A DNA stretch of 64,000 nt, from the NCBI RefSeq assembly GCF_019059575.1, contig NW_024881791.1, forward strand, positions 62,001-126,000. Reading direction: 5' to 3'. Positions 47,790 to 59,013 of this stretch are shown here, one piece after another; the stretch's first letter is position 1, and every line of letters starts with the position of its first letter. Origin of the DNA: Amphibalanus amphitrite (taxonomy: Eukaryota; Arthropoda; Thecostraca; Balanomorpha; Balanidae). The notes beneath the pieces were generated by a model. That model made no database searches. It had not been told where the DNA came from and saw only the letters and a list, made by a program, of their open reading frames with translations. The position numbers and the translations under genes are program-made.

Positions 47790-50700
47790 ATGCTGTCGAA
47801 TCTTCGCCCACCGGCAGAGCTCGAGATTTCATCACCGCAATTAGCAACAAGATGGCGGACCTGGCGGCGTGAATGGGAGAATTACGCTGTGGCTGTCGAA
47901 CTCGCTGGCAAGCCCCAGGCCGTCCAAGTGGCCGTTTTTTCTCAACTGTGCAGGTGGTGAAGCACAAGAAGTCGCCTCTCATTTCTCTGGGTGGTCTGCA
48001 GAACAAGGGTTGGATGAGCTAGTGTCACGCTTCGAGGCGTTCTGTGTGCCCCGCCAGAATGTTGTCCGTGAACGGTACAATTTCTACACTCGCGGTCAGA
48101 AGCCAGACGAGTCGGTCAGCCAATATCTATCGGCCCTTCGATCTCTGGCAGCAACGTGTGATTTCCCAGACGGGGACAACATGATAAGAGACAGAATATG
48201 CATCGGCCTCCGTGACCAGAAAATACAAGCAGCGCTGCTGAAGCGAGCTGATTTGACCCTTCAGATGGCAATCGACATAGCGCTATCCGAAGAAGCCGCC
48301 AATCGTGATCTCAAGGTGTTTGGAACTGAGTCCCACAGTGAGCAAACAGACAACTTGGCCGCCGTCTCTGGACACAACCGGTCCCAACCGACCCGCAAGT
48401 GCAAGTTCTGCGGCCGTGATCACCCAATGGTTCGGTCTCGCTGCCCTGCATGGGGCAAAGCCTGCCTCGCCTGCGGGCAGGCCAACCATTTCGCATGCAG
48501 TACTATCTGCGGCTCCCGGCGTCCCCCGCCCGGCTCTGGCGGGCGCGGACCAGTTCGCCAGCCAGCGGCCCGGCCGCTGTCTCTCGCCGCCACCGTGGGC
48601 GCCGCCGGCGCCGCCGCCGCCGGCCGCGATCAGCTGACTGCGACTCCGCCAGCCGGCCAGCGCCGCGACCCGCCTCCCGGCGCGTCAGGTGCACATCAAC
48701 ATGAGCACTGGGACGTTTTGTCGACAGCTGGCCATTCCGGTGAGACACCCACAAAAGCACACAAAACTTTGACCGCCTCGGGAAAATCGGTGACGTTTCT
48801 GATAGATTCCGGCTCCGAGTGTGACGTGTTGACATGGACAGACTACGTGCGTATCACCGACGATCCACAGGGCGCATGTTTGAGACCGTGCCATACCGTT
48901 CTGCGCATGTATGACGGCGCTCTCGTGTCATGTGAGGGGAAACGGTCCCTGTGCTTTACTAATCCCGTGTCTCGGAGTAGGCACATCCTTCAGTGTAAAG
49001 TTGTGAACAGTGCTATCTCTTCCATACTAAGCCTGAACACGTCAGTCCAGCTGGGCCTGATTGACGTCCGCGACTGTGACCCACTGGACTATGTCCCTGC
49101 CCCGCCCCCGCCGGCCGTGACCCCAGGGGGTGACCTCGCTACCGAACCGGGTCATGGCCCTCCCGGAGCTCGTCCGTCGCCCGGGCCACCGCGGTCGGGG
49201 TGTGTGAGTGACGGTCAGTCGCGCATCAAAGCTGAGTATCATGACGTGTTTGACAAAAGTAGCGTGGGACTAGTGGCGGACAACTATGAAATTGTGACAG
49301 ATCCGTCCGCTATCCCGGTAGTGGAAGCTCCCCGCAGAGTGAGAGTGCACGTGCGTGAGAAACTTAAGAAAAAACTGGACGATCTCGAGACTCTAGGCGT
49401 CATTTCTCACATCACTGAGCCAACTGACTGGGTCTCAAATCCTGTGATAGTGGATAAACCGAACGGGGATATTCGCCTATGCATAGACCCCCGTTTCCTA
49501 AATCGAGCTGTGAGGAGAGAACACTATCCCACACCCACTGTGGACGAGGTAACCGCCCGGCTCACGGGAGCCAAAGTATTCAGTCTCGTGGATGCATCCT
49601 GTGCATTTTGGCAGATTGGGCTATCAGCTAGGTCGGCGCGCCTGTGCTGCTTCCACACGCCATTTGGACGCTATATCTGGAACAGGCTGCCATATGGCGT
49701 GAAGTGCAGCTCCGAAATTTGGCAGAGAATGATGCATGAGCTCATCAGGGGTCTTGAGGGTGTGGAGGTCATAGCTGATGATTTTGTAGTTTTAGGTCGC
49801 GGCAACACGCGTGCGCAGGCCGAACAGGATCATGACCGCAATCTAGCGGCATTTCTAGCCAGGGCACGTGAGAGGAACCTTCGTCTGAACCCGGATAAAT
49901 TCAGGTACAAAGTGACAGAACTGAAATGGATGGGTCACGTCCTGTCGGCTGACGGCTTGAAACCAGACCCAGCTAAAGTGTCTGCGGTGCGTGACTATCC
50001 GCCCCCCACGGATGTGCCCAGTCTCAAACGCTTCCTGGGGATGGTCAGTTTTTTGGCCCGCTACATCCCCAACCTGTCACAGACTGTATCACCTCTCCGT
50101 CAGCTCACTCAGGCCAGCTTCGACTGGTACTGGAGCCCCCAGTGTGAGACAGCATTCAAAACCATTCAGCAGCTGCTTACAACAGCGCCAGTGCTCAAAT
50201 ACTATGACCCACATGACGAGGCTACAGTGCAGTGCGATGCATCGAGCCATGGCCTCGGCGCTGTCCTTCTGCAGCGGGGAAACCCAGTCATGTACTGCTC
50301 GCGCTCCCTTACGGTAGCGGAGCGAGCCTACTCGCAAATTGAGAAGGAGCTATTGGCCATTACTTTTGCGCTCACTCGCCTGGACCAATATCTGTACGGT
50401 AGGCCAGTGACAGTCGAGACTGACCATAAGCCATTGGTCGCGATACACAACAAACCACTCAGTGACGCACCACTTCGCTTGCAGAGAATGCTTCTCACAC
50501 TGCAGAGGTACAACTTTCACATTGTGTACCGACCAGGATCAGAGATTCCTGTTGCTGATGCGCTTAGTCGTGCTCCAACTCAGCAACCATCCTCACTGTT
50601 CGCAATGGAGACCGAATCCCTAGAGTTGTCCAGTGGGATCGCGGTGTCTCCAGAGCGTCTAGAAGCCATACGGGCCGCGTATCAGTCGGATCTGGTCCTC

Positions 50701-52083
50701 CCACGGGTCGTCAAACAGGTACTGGCAGGGTGGCCGAAGCATCGGCGCCAGTTGCCAGACGCACTCCGGCCGTATCATGGCTTTCATGACGAACTTTTCA
50801 CACAGGACGGACTGCTGTACAAAGGCAGGTGTGTGGTCATTCCCAGCGCTCTTCAGCACGACCTTATCTCGCGCCTGCACCGTACTCATATTGGTTTGTC
50901 ATCGATACTGCGACTTGCTCGGCAGAACGTGTTTTGGATCGGAATGACCAGCCAGCTAAAAGAAGCGATTCTGAAGTGCCCAACCTGCCTAGCCCATCGC
51001 CCGGCTCAGACGGCCGAGCCGCTATTGTCGCATGAGGTCCCCTCCCGGCCATGGGCGAAACTGGGAACGGACATTTTTGAACTTAATGGGTCAATGTACC
51101 TCGTGCTGGTAGATTATTACTCCAACTTCATGGAGATTGACCGCCTGACTCGGACTACTGTGACACATGTGACCTCAGCTCTAGCGGCCCAGTTTGCTCG
51201 CTATGGCATTCCAGAAACGCTGGTTAGTGATAATGGCCCACCGTTCAGCAGCTGTGAGTTCAAAGCATTTCTGCGTTCGCTGGATATTGATCATGTTACC
51301 TCCAGCCCAGGCTATCCGCAGTCGAATGGCAAGGCTGAGAACGCCGTGAAAACGGCGAAGAGTTTAATGCGTAAGGCTATCGCCTCCGGTGAAAACTTCC
51401 TTTGGGCGCTGATGACGTGGCGTAATTCGCCCAGTGAAGGGTCAGACATGTCGCCGGCACAGAAAATGTTTGGACGTGCCTGTCGGACGTTTTTGCCTAC
51501 TCCCAGGTCAAACTTGCTTCCCGCGTACCCGACTCCTCTCCCGAGTGTTCTCGCTGACAATAAACTGCGCCAGGCGAAATATTACAATCGTCGGACACAG
51601 CCCCTGACCCCTCTGGTCGTGGGTCAGCCCATTCGGATGCGCCTCCCTGGACAGCGCACATGGACCCCTGGCGTCTGTACAGGAATAGCTGGGCCGCGAT
51701 CTTACTGGGCGCGCGTGAATGAAGTGACCTATCGTCGCAACCGCCGCCAGTTGTTAGCCACCAATGACCCTCTGCCTGTACAGAGTGATCACTCGGACCC
51801 AGACCTGCTCGGTCCGCCACGGGAACCCACCGCGTTACCAGAGCCGCCTCAGACTCCTCCCGTCGCCACCGGCACGGGCGTGCGCCCGCTCGTCGTCCCG
51901 CCCGTGCCTCCTGCCCGTCCTGGCGAACCGTGGATGGATGTGCCGTCATCTCCTCCGCTCCCGCCGTCCCCCGTCCATGCGCCTTACGCACCACTGACCG
52001 GGGCAGGCTCACCGCCGGTCATAAGTCGCCGTCCCCAGCGCGAAAGGCGCCCGCCCGCCTATCTGTCCGATTACGTTAGATGA
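47790..52083 (+). CDS. Gypsy 3 gag-pol (with an early frameshift)
   Basis: The ATG at 47790 opens MLSNLRPPAELEISSPQLAT, a typical gag start, but that frame closes at about 47960. The rest continues in the next frame from about 47869 to 52083. Then: gag, two Cys-rich knuckles (CKFCGRDHPMVRSRC, CLACGQANHFAC), protease (FLIDSGSECDVLT), RT (catalytic IADDFVVLG), RNase H (VQCDASSHGLGAVLL), integrase (HRTHIG...CPTCLAH; GTDIFEL, VSDNGPPFSS, NGKAENAVK) and a Pro-rich tail. The single-base shift lies between about 47925 and 47950. Confidence 0.92.
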
Positions 52084-52405
52084 ATCACTGTTCGCGTCAG
52101 TTCAGTTCGTGTTCACTGTTCTTGTCAGTTCGTGTCAATGCATGCTGGATGTGGCTGCATACTTATCAGCAGACGGTAGAATGACCAAGCGTCATGAGAG
52201 GTATGCAATGTAAATATTTTGTCGCGCTTTATACTGTTTTGCGATTACCAGTAGTGTTACAGTGCTCAGTCCTTCAGTGCCGCGTTATAGCTTCGTCGCA
52301 CAGTAGCTTTGCGTAGCATTTGATGTGGTGCATTGCACATGTGTGTTCGTGTACGGACACCAGCATGTCCGTGATCTCGATATCTCATTGTCGCAGGAGA
52401 AGGGA

Positions 52406-52614
52406 TGTGGCGTATTGTAATTTGTAGTGTCCTGAGACGTGCTGTCATCTAACGGCAGAAAAGCGAACTCGTGGTTGACGGCAAGTGAGGGCGCGGCAGC
52501 CGGAGGGTTGTAGAGTTAGACACCCGAGCTAGGGTTGGTCAGTGCTGTATAATATCTGACATTACTGAATACATATCATCGTCTTACGTTATCTGATATC
52601 TTAAGAACGTTACA
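52406..52614 (+). repeat. Gypsy 3 3' LTR
   Basis: 209 bp, matches the 5' LTR. Confidence 0.93.
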
Positions 52615-53052
52615 CTGTCGAATAGCACTGGATGACAGGCCATTGATGAAGGCATCACGTATGGCATCCTCCTTTACTTTTTCAGCTGTAGCTGCTTCAA
52701 ACTTGCATTGAGATGCCAGGAGCCCCAGTTCCTCGAGATAAGTGTCAAGTGATTCCCCAGCCTGCTGTCGCCGAGAAGCGAGCCTGTGGCGAGCATAGAC
52801 CTCACTGTGGGGTTTCACGAACCTTGCTTCCAGCATCTCGACAGCCTCATCAAAGGTAGTGGCCGCCTTGATCAGCTTATAGCACGCACATGACATGTGA
52901 GCCCGAAGAAGCGTGAGCTTGTTGGGATTTAGGGCCGGATCGATGGAGTTGAAGAAATCCCCAAACTTTGTAATCCACATATCCCACTCATCTTCAGCAG
53001 ATGGCGATTTGGGATCAATGTTGAGTTCTGGGGGCTTGAGATACTTGTCCAT
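52615..53052 (-). CDS. Gypsy 2 gag N-terminal part
   Basis: Starts MDKYLKPPELNID, 146 codons of capsid-like helices (DEWDMWITKFGDFF; ESLDTYLEELGLLASQCKF) up to ...SSSAIRQ, where Gypsy 3 is inserted. Confidence 0.9.
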
Positions 53053-53085
53053 CTTGATTTGCCAGAGTCATGCAGCATGCAGGTT

Positions 53086-53101
53086 ATGTTGTGAATAAAA
53101 T
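53086..53101 (-). other. Gypsy 2 candidate self-primer site
   Basis: Plus strand ATGTTGTGAATAAAA at 53086-53100 adjoins the 5' LTR and is perfectly complementary to TTTTATTCACAACAT at 53131-53145 inside that LTR. No TGG-type tRNA site is present. This is the layout of Tf1-type self-priming. Confidence 0.6.
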
Positions 53102-53245
53102 TGTAATGAACGATGAGCCTCAATGAAGGCTTTTATTCACAACATTGCTGGAAAACAGGGAACCAAGCATTAGGCTCATAAACCATGCAAAGCACATGCA
53201 ACACCATGCCACAGCCTGCACATGCAACAACATAAATATACAACA
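53102..53245 (-). repeat. Gypsy 2 5' LTR
   Basis: 144 bp. In element sense it holds GTTGTGAATAAAAG, which could act both as poly(A) signal and as primer complement. Confidence 0.92.
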
Positions 53246-53688
53246 GACGGGCTGTTTGAAGGACAGCCTACGGATTTAGGGGGGCGTCTTTCCCCATCAG
53301 GACAGGGGGCATCTTACCCCAAGGTACCGAAGTAACATTAAATCAGTACAATTTGTTAGCCATAAAACTACACCCTGAAACAAACTGTTTGGGACACAGT
53401 ACACGCATGCTAATGTATCACGACTATAGCAAGGTACGCAAAAATTATTTACCTCCTTTGATATTTACAATGTTCTGACACCAAAATATTTTTTGAAAGC
53501 AGCAAATAAAAAACATGCAATCATCAGCCAGCCGTTGCCCAACTGAGCTTCGCAATTTTTGTGCAGTTAACAAGGCAGGCTTCCGCTTTACGCTAAGATC
53601 ATTAATTTCCAGGTCCGATTCTTTGTTTCGCCGCTAGAGGGGGTGGGGCGTCTTTCCCACCCTGGGCATCTTACCCCACTCTCCCCTA

Positions 53689-54518
53689 TATTTACTTGTA
53701 CTTTCATTAAAGAGGTCCAAATATAAAATCATGCTTACATACCTTAGGTATACCTACTCAAAGCCATTTATCCAACAAGCGTTGCTATTAACTTGCGCAC
53801 CGATGGGGGGCCGGTTACCCCCCCCCCCCCTGATGTTTTTCATGAATAGCGGAAAAACCTTTCGGGCAACTTCGTCACTTCGGTCATCAGGTCACTTCGA
53901 ATGACACAACCTGATATCACTTTTTTGCAACTTTGTCACCGTGCCAGCTACAGTACCTAGATGACGGAGGCCTTTGGAAGTCGTATAGGATGTAATGAGG
54001 ATGGCTACAATTTGTTTAGCTCGGAATTTTGATATCGCCATCGGTCGGGTACAGTACCTACGCCCATTATAAGTCAATGGGAAAAAATCAACCCCCTGTT
54101 TTTCTCACTAAAACGCGTTTGAATGGCCCAATATACCATGAATGACTTTATATGCGATCAACCTTGTTTACCTTGAGACCTTTTTTGCTCTTGGGCAACT
54201 GTAAGGTTAATAACTCCTTACAGGAACAAGATACAGCCACGCGGAGCCGCTGGTGTCATCGTGTTCAGCTCGTCAAGGCGCATCGAATGGTATACATGAT
54301 GACCTTGAGGTCACGTAACTTTTGAGCTTGACCTTTCGAGGTTAACATATAGGGGAGAGTGACCCAATTACGCACACGTAAGGCTCCATGAATCGCAATT
54401 ACTGCCAAATGGGTGCGCCGATAGGGATGTAATCACGCCAGTATGTTGGACAATCAATTGTCTCTATAAACCCAGAGACGGAACTATGATGGGATTACAG
54501 TATGGCTATGACGACTGT
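53689..54518. other. Intergenic, old transposon debris
   Basis: Contains a G-run/C-run pair (53801-53831) like the piggyBac-like MITEs. At 54354 there is ATAGGGGAGAGTGACCCAATTA, a possible end of a relative of the 35292 element. Not resolved. Confidence 0.4.
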
Positions 54519-54522
54519 TTTA

Positions 54523-55496
54523 ACCCGGCAGTTGCTGGGGTATTTCGCCACCCACCGTTTGCTGGGGGGGGGGGGGGGCGTTAAACGCCCCCAGCCGATA
54601 ACTCGAGAACCAATAGGCGCAGCGACACGCACGGGGCGGCAAACGAAAGAACGCGACGAGACGCTTCAGATGAGTACTTAAAAGTTGAATTTTGAGGTCA
54701 CAGGTTGGGTCAAGGTCAGGTCAAACACCTGAAATCGGGCTTTCAGTAACATGGACAGGACTTTTCAGTAGTAGCAGTAGCAGAGGACAGTAGCATTTCA
54801 GGACTTCGCAATGGGCGCCTCTCGTCATAAACTCTGTCAAAACGGTGCACAATCCATCATATAAGGCATACAAGAGTGTCAGCTCCATGTAGGGGTCAGT
54901 CAAGCATAGGTCAGGGTCAAGGTCAGGTCAACCGGGTAGGTAGGCACATATTCCCGAAAATCAAAACTGATATTTGCAGCCTGTGACACATGTTTTATGG
55001 GTAATTTGGGGCGTAAAACACGATGGTGACATTTATTTTATCATATGTGTACGTGTTTGGCTCAAAAAGTTCAATTTAAGAAATGCATGTATCATGGTCG
55101 TGAAGTAGGTACCTAGTCACGAGAAATTGCTTAGGTTCAGCTCAAGATTTTGGAAAATGCGGAACGATAATCAATAATCGAAGATAGCCATTTGATTGTT
55201 CATGGTATTGGCAGTCTAATGGCGTTTACGGCATGTCTGTATGTCTATTTTGTGATTTTATATGATTTTTTGAACATATGCCGTTTTTGGTCGAAAATTC
55301 AGAAATCGTGACGTCACGAAAACCTCGATATCTCAAATACTTTCCGACCGATTTTTTTGAAACTTTGTCAGGATAAACTTCAATTAATTCCCTACAGGTA
55401 CCCAAAATTTGGCGGGTCTGCGGCGCGCCGTTTTTATGCTATTGCCCGGCGAAAAAAGTGGGGGCGTTTAACGCCTCCCCCCCAGCAACTCGCGGG
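54523..55496. mobile_element. piggyBac-like MITE, family C
   Basis: TTAA at 54519-54522 and 55497-55500. Ends CCCGGCAGTTGCTGGGG and CCCCAGCAACTCGCGGG. Facing G/C runs flank GCGTTAAACGC. AGGTCA clusters near 54711-54724 and 54909-54931. No transposase. Confidence 0.82.
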
Positions 55497-55661
55497 TTAA
55501 GAACTGCATTTGTGCGTTATTGGGAACAGGCTTCCTAACAACGCACAGCAAGAGCCCTTTATTGCGCACATTTTTCAGTATGTATGCAGCGATACGGCGT
55601 GCACTAAAATATCAACTTTTCATTGCACGTTCAGTCATCGTCTAAGCTAACTAATGGTTAA

Positions 55662-57576
55662 CCCGCGCCCCGCTGGGCTATTCAGCCATACGCGCCCTGC
55701 TGGGGGGGGGGGGGTAGATTCTGCCCCCCCCCCTGTCTAACTTCCGAACCGATGGTCGTAGAAAGACGGGGAAAACGGCAATCGGAAGCTCTCAACAAGG
55801 CGGATCTTAAGAGCCCAATTTTTTTTTGCTTAAGTAGGTCAGAGGTCAGGTCAAGGTCAGGTCAAGGGTACAAAATGCAAGCTTCTACAGTATCCCCCCC
55901 CCCGGAGTATCTATCTACAGTATCTATTCCCCGGAGCGGCTGGGGCTGCTTCATCCGCTCGGCTGAACTCACCCAAAGCGTATCGGGAGCTACGCGGCTC
56001 GTGCTCTCGAGCATGCGGGCTGAGACGGAGGCCGTCACTGTTGGACTGAACGCCCTGAATCAGCTCCTACCCGACTGTCAGCACATTGTCGTCGCCACTG
56101 ACTCACAGTCTCTCTTGCGGAAATTGGAGGGCGGCGTGTCGCCCCCTGAATGGTGGACAGACAGGCGCATCACCTGGCTCTACTGCCCCGGCCACGCTGG
56201 CGTGGAGGTCAACGAGAAGGCAGACCGGCTGGCGGGCAATGGCGCGCCCGCTACCAGCAGGATCGTCCTCTCGGCTTCCGACTTCCAGCAACCACTCAAA
56301 TTCAAGATGGAAACTGACGATGCCAGGAAGCCAAATCCAGGAGAAGCGGAAGTCGGGAGGATGGCCCGTGTCGGTCTGAGGCCGGGCTGGATCGCGAGAT
56401 CGGGCCTCTGCGGCCCCCGTGGGAGGATGGCGTGCCAGCTCGCGTGCGGGACGGTGTCTCGACGAATCCTGGCCAACATCTGCACGTTGGGAGGAGCGGA
56501 GACGGCATGGAGGCGGATCTTCGGCTCCCATTCGGTCGACGAAGCTGTCGCCGAGGAGTAAGTACCTAAGTAAGTTCTACAATATCGGTTTTGCACCGTA
56601 GTTGCCGAAGAATGGACTGAGACTGATTGTCCAAAACGTGTTCTTAGACTACCAAGACAATATTCGTTGCATACAATGTCATTCAAAGGTCAAGGTCAAG
56701 GTCAGGTCAGGTCAGGTCAGGTCGCCAAAAACAAAATATAGAAAAGAGCATGTGTGACACATGTTTTATGGGTCATTTTACTCATAGAATTCAATAGGCA
56801 CACTCAATAAGTGATATGGACCACCTCTGGATGAATTTCAGGTCGAGGTCAGGTCAAGGTCAGGTCAAGTGAGGTCAAATTTTGAAGTTTGTTGTTAAGG
56901 CCTAAAAAGGTGTCTATCTGATGCAGTTTTTCACGGCATATCGAATGGTGCTATTTTTGTTTCCGTACGAGGTCTAGAACTTCAAAAAAAAATCATTTTT
57001 CAAAATTTTGTGTGTCGTGTCGTCATAAAATTTGAATAACTCCCACATTTTTGAGCCGATTCTTCTAAAAATTGGTATGTAGGTGCACATAGACCATTTC
57101 TCTGACATACAATCCGGTTTTTTCGATACACTCAGAATTTTGGATTTTATAATTATTTTCCCAAAAAGTCAGTTTTTTAGAAAAAAAAGGCCAAAAATTT
57201 TTTCTTTGGGCCAAAAATGGCTCAAAGAAAAAAAGGGCCAAAAATTTTCAAAAAACCGAGATAACCATTTGATAGACGAAGTAGATTCACGTATAACCTT
57301 TTTTGTTACGTCTTGATTTCTTCAAAAATGAAGATGTTAGCGGCGTTTGAAATGTTGCCGTTTTTGAGGCAAAAATGGCGAACATGACGTCACTAAAACG
57401 TCAATTTCTCAAAAAAAAATCGACGTATTTCGCTCAAATTTTCAGGGAACGTGTCAAATTGATGTATGATAAGGTACTGAAAGTTTGACGTCGCTGGCGT
57501 AACGCGTTTAGAAGTTATTGGCGAAAAACGGGAGGGGGCAGATTCTGCCCCCCCCCCCCCCAGCGGGGCGCGGGTT
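55662..57576. mobile_element. piggyBac-like MITE, family B copy 2, with an insertion
   Basis: TTAA at 55658-55661 and 57577-57580. Ends CCCGCGCCCCGCTGGG and CCCAGCGGGGCGCGGG, with facing G/C runs. Collinear with 6628-7809 apart from an extra segment of about 680 bp (55894-56574). AGGTCA clusters near 55843-55865, 56690-56723 and 56840-56878. Confidence 0.83.
55894..56574 (+). pseudogene. Captured LINE fragment with RNase H domain
   Basis: Open from 55752 to 56561. GWGCFIRSAE, SSMRAETEAVTVG, VVATDSQSLL and CPGHAGVEVNEKADRLAG form an RNase H domain of the non-LTR (I/R1-like) type (about 55930-56243) with its acidic residues and His in place. It is followed by about 100 residues of unknown kind. 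The segment is flanked by TTCTACAGTAT (55883) and TTCTACAATAT (56575), likely an 11 bp target duplication with one change. Confidence 0.75.
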
Positions 57577-57580
57577 TTAA

Positions 57581-59013
57581 GAAACGAGGCATGTTTGTCT
57601 TGTTCATTCTTAAGTGTCGTACTTTGTTAGAATCCATGCATGCATGCTTATAATTTTACAGTCGATTCGTTACTGATCCGTCTGAACTGAATAGCTTGCT
57701 TATCCGGTGCGAAACTCTTAATTACTCTTCTGGAAAATTATCACCTAGGTATTCCATTCCCGGCCCGGTCCATTGTAGAAAAGGAGCGTTTCAGTAAAGA
57801 AATGTGAGCCTTTTACTGCGGACGGGGGGTCAAGAACGACGGACATGGCTTTCCGAAACAGGCTGGAGAAGTTTTCAGAAGGGTGAAAAGAAAAAAGTGC
57901 CCAAGGTACCATCAAGTCAGGTAAGTGAAGGCATGATCCCTACATTTGTTTCTGATAAAAAAGAAATTGAAACTATTTCGAGATCATCTCAGTGACCTCC
58001 GATAACCCCGGCGCCTTTCCGTCATTTATCTGTTTGTTTGTTGTAAAAAGGGGCCGATCGCAACGAAACTTTCAGTACTCTCGAGTTAATAAATTTTACA
58101 CCTACCCTTAACATTGCATGACCCTGACCCAAATGTGAAATGACCTTTGACCTGTGACCTATTTCTCGAGAGTCGAGACCATGTTTAGCCGCGTATGTCG
58201 GCCCGCATTAGCCACGCGTTTGCAGTCTTTTCATAATTTCAAGCGTTCAAACATGTGATATGACGTTGGTCCCATTGCATTAGAATGGGTGTCAAGGTCA
58301 CCTGAAGGTTAGGTCAGGTCATTGACCTTTGATGACCTCGGTTCAGTTTTCGAGTTTTACATGTTTCTAGGCTAGGTTTTGGAGTGAGTTCGGATTTAGC
58401 AACCATTTGAACATTTACGAAGTAGTTTTGCTGCTTTCGGAACATGTAACGAAGCTGTCAGAAGCAGTTGACACGGTAGGTACGATTACCCGGCAGGGCC
58501 CCTACTGTTTGACCTGACCTGACCTGACCCGATCTGGCCTAAATGCATGAAGACATCACCTGTGATCAAAGCTTACCTACATGATATTCGTGATGAGCAC
58601 CCCGAAAATCCCATAGTAGCCACACTTAACGATGTTCTAACTTCTAACAGCTCCCGATTTCCCGACTTTTGGGTCATTAAACTTGGGTATCATCGGCTTC
58701 CTTTCGTCACGGGCAACACGCTTGTTTTTTTTTTCGCGAAGCTCTAGCTCGATCAGGGCCCAAACGCAAGGAGGGGGGGGGGGTGGGGTGGTACCAACGC
58801 CGTGCCGTCGAAGCACGCAAAATGGTCTGTGCCGGCGAAGGTTAAAAGACTCTCGTGTCAACCAAAGAAGTTGATACCACTTTGTTTTGTACAACATAGA
58901 ACCGCTAAAATGGTCATATATTAACCCTATGATGACGTGATATCGGGGTGGGCTGAGGTCTAAAGCTTCAATTTTTTACGGAACGAGCGAAGCGAGCGTA
59001 GTCTTTCCTTAGA
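57581..59013. other. Intergenic, partial MITE relative
   Basis: 58300-58850 resembles the right part of family A (CTTGGGTATCATCGG, GAAGCTCTAGCTC, G run, ...GGCGAAGGTTAA), with repeated TGACC half-sites at 58508-58530. No left end found. No host gene seen. Confidence 0.45.

Larger units (their letters stand above)
47544..52614 (+). mobile_element. Gypsy element 3, nested in Gypsy 2 gag
   Basis: LTRs 47544-47752 and 52406-52614 (209 bp each, apparently identical), TGTGGCGTAT...AAGAACGTTACA. CTGTC is duplicated at 47539-47543 and 52615-52619. Primer site TGGTGTCAGAAGTTAACG directly at 47753 (tRNA-Leu-like). Purine tract GCAGGAGAAGGGA before the 3' LTR. Opposite orientation to its host. Confidence 0.95.
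44050..53245 (-). mobile_element. Compact Gypsy element 2 (144 bp LTRs), split by Gypsy 3
   Basis: LTRs at 44050-44193 and 53102-53245, TGTAATGAAC...ATACAACA, with two differences seen. GACGG is duplicated at 44045-44049 and 53246-53250. Without Gypsy 3 (and one copy of its CTGTC duplication) it is about 4.12 kb with a single gag-pol frame of 1229 codons including the stop. Short LTRs and one ORF recall the Mag/Steamer-like group, but the clade is a guess. Confidence 0.92.
35292..53688. mobile_element. TIR DNA element split by nested LTR retrotransposons
   Basis: Left end TAGGGGAGAGTGGGGAAAGA then TGCCCAGGG (35292). The right end is its inverse, CCCTGGGCATCTTACCCCAC then TCTCCCCTA, ending at 53688. 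Outer TA on both sides could be a TA target duplication. Remaining element parts are 35292-35836, 43846-44049 and 53251-53688, about 1.2 kb in all. They share motifs such as GGGAAAGATGCCCCCTG and GGGCCCTCAAAAG/GAGCCCTCAAAGG. Class unclear; no transposase. Confidence 0.75.

Noticed and set aside
47869-47950. Met at 47869 as the start of Gypsy 3 gag
   Set aside because: A typical gag start lies at 47790 in another frame and merges with this ORF after a one-base shift. The residues just after 47869 look out of frame.
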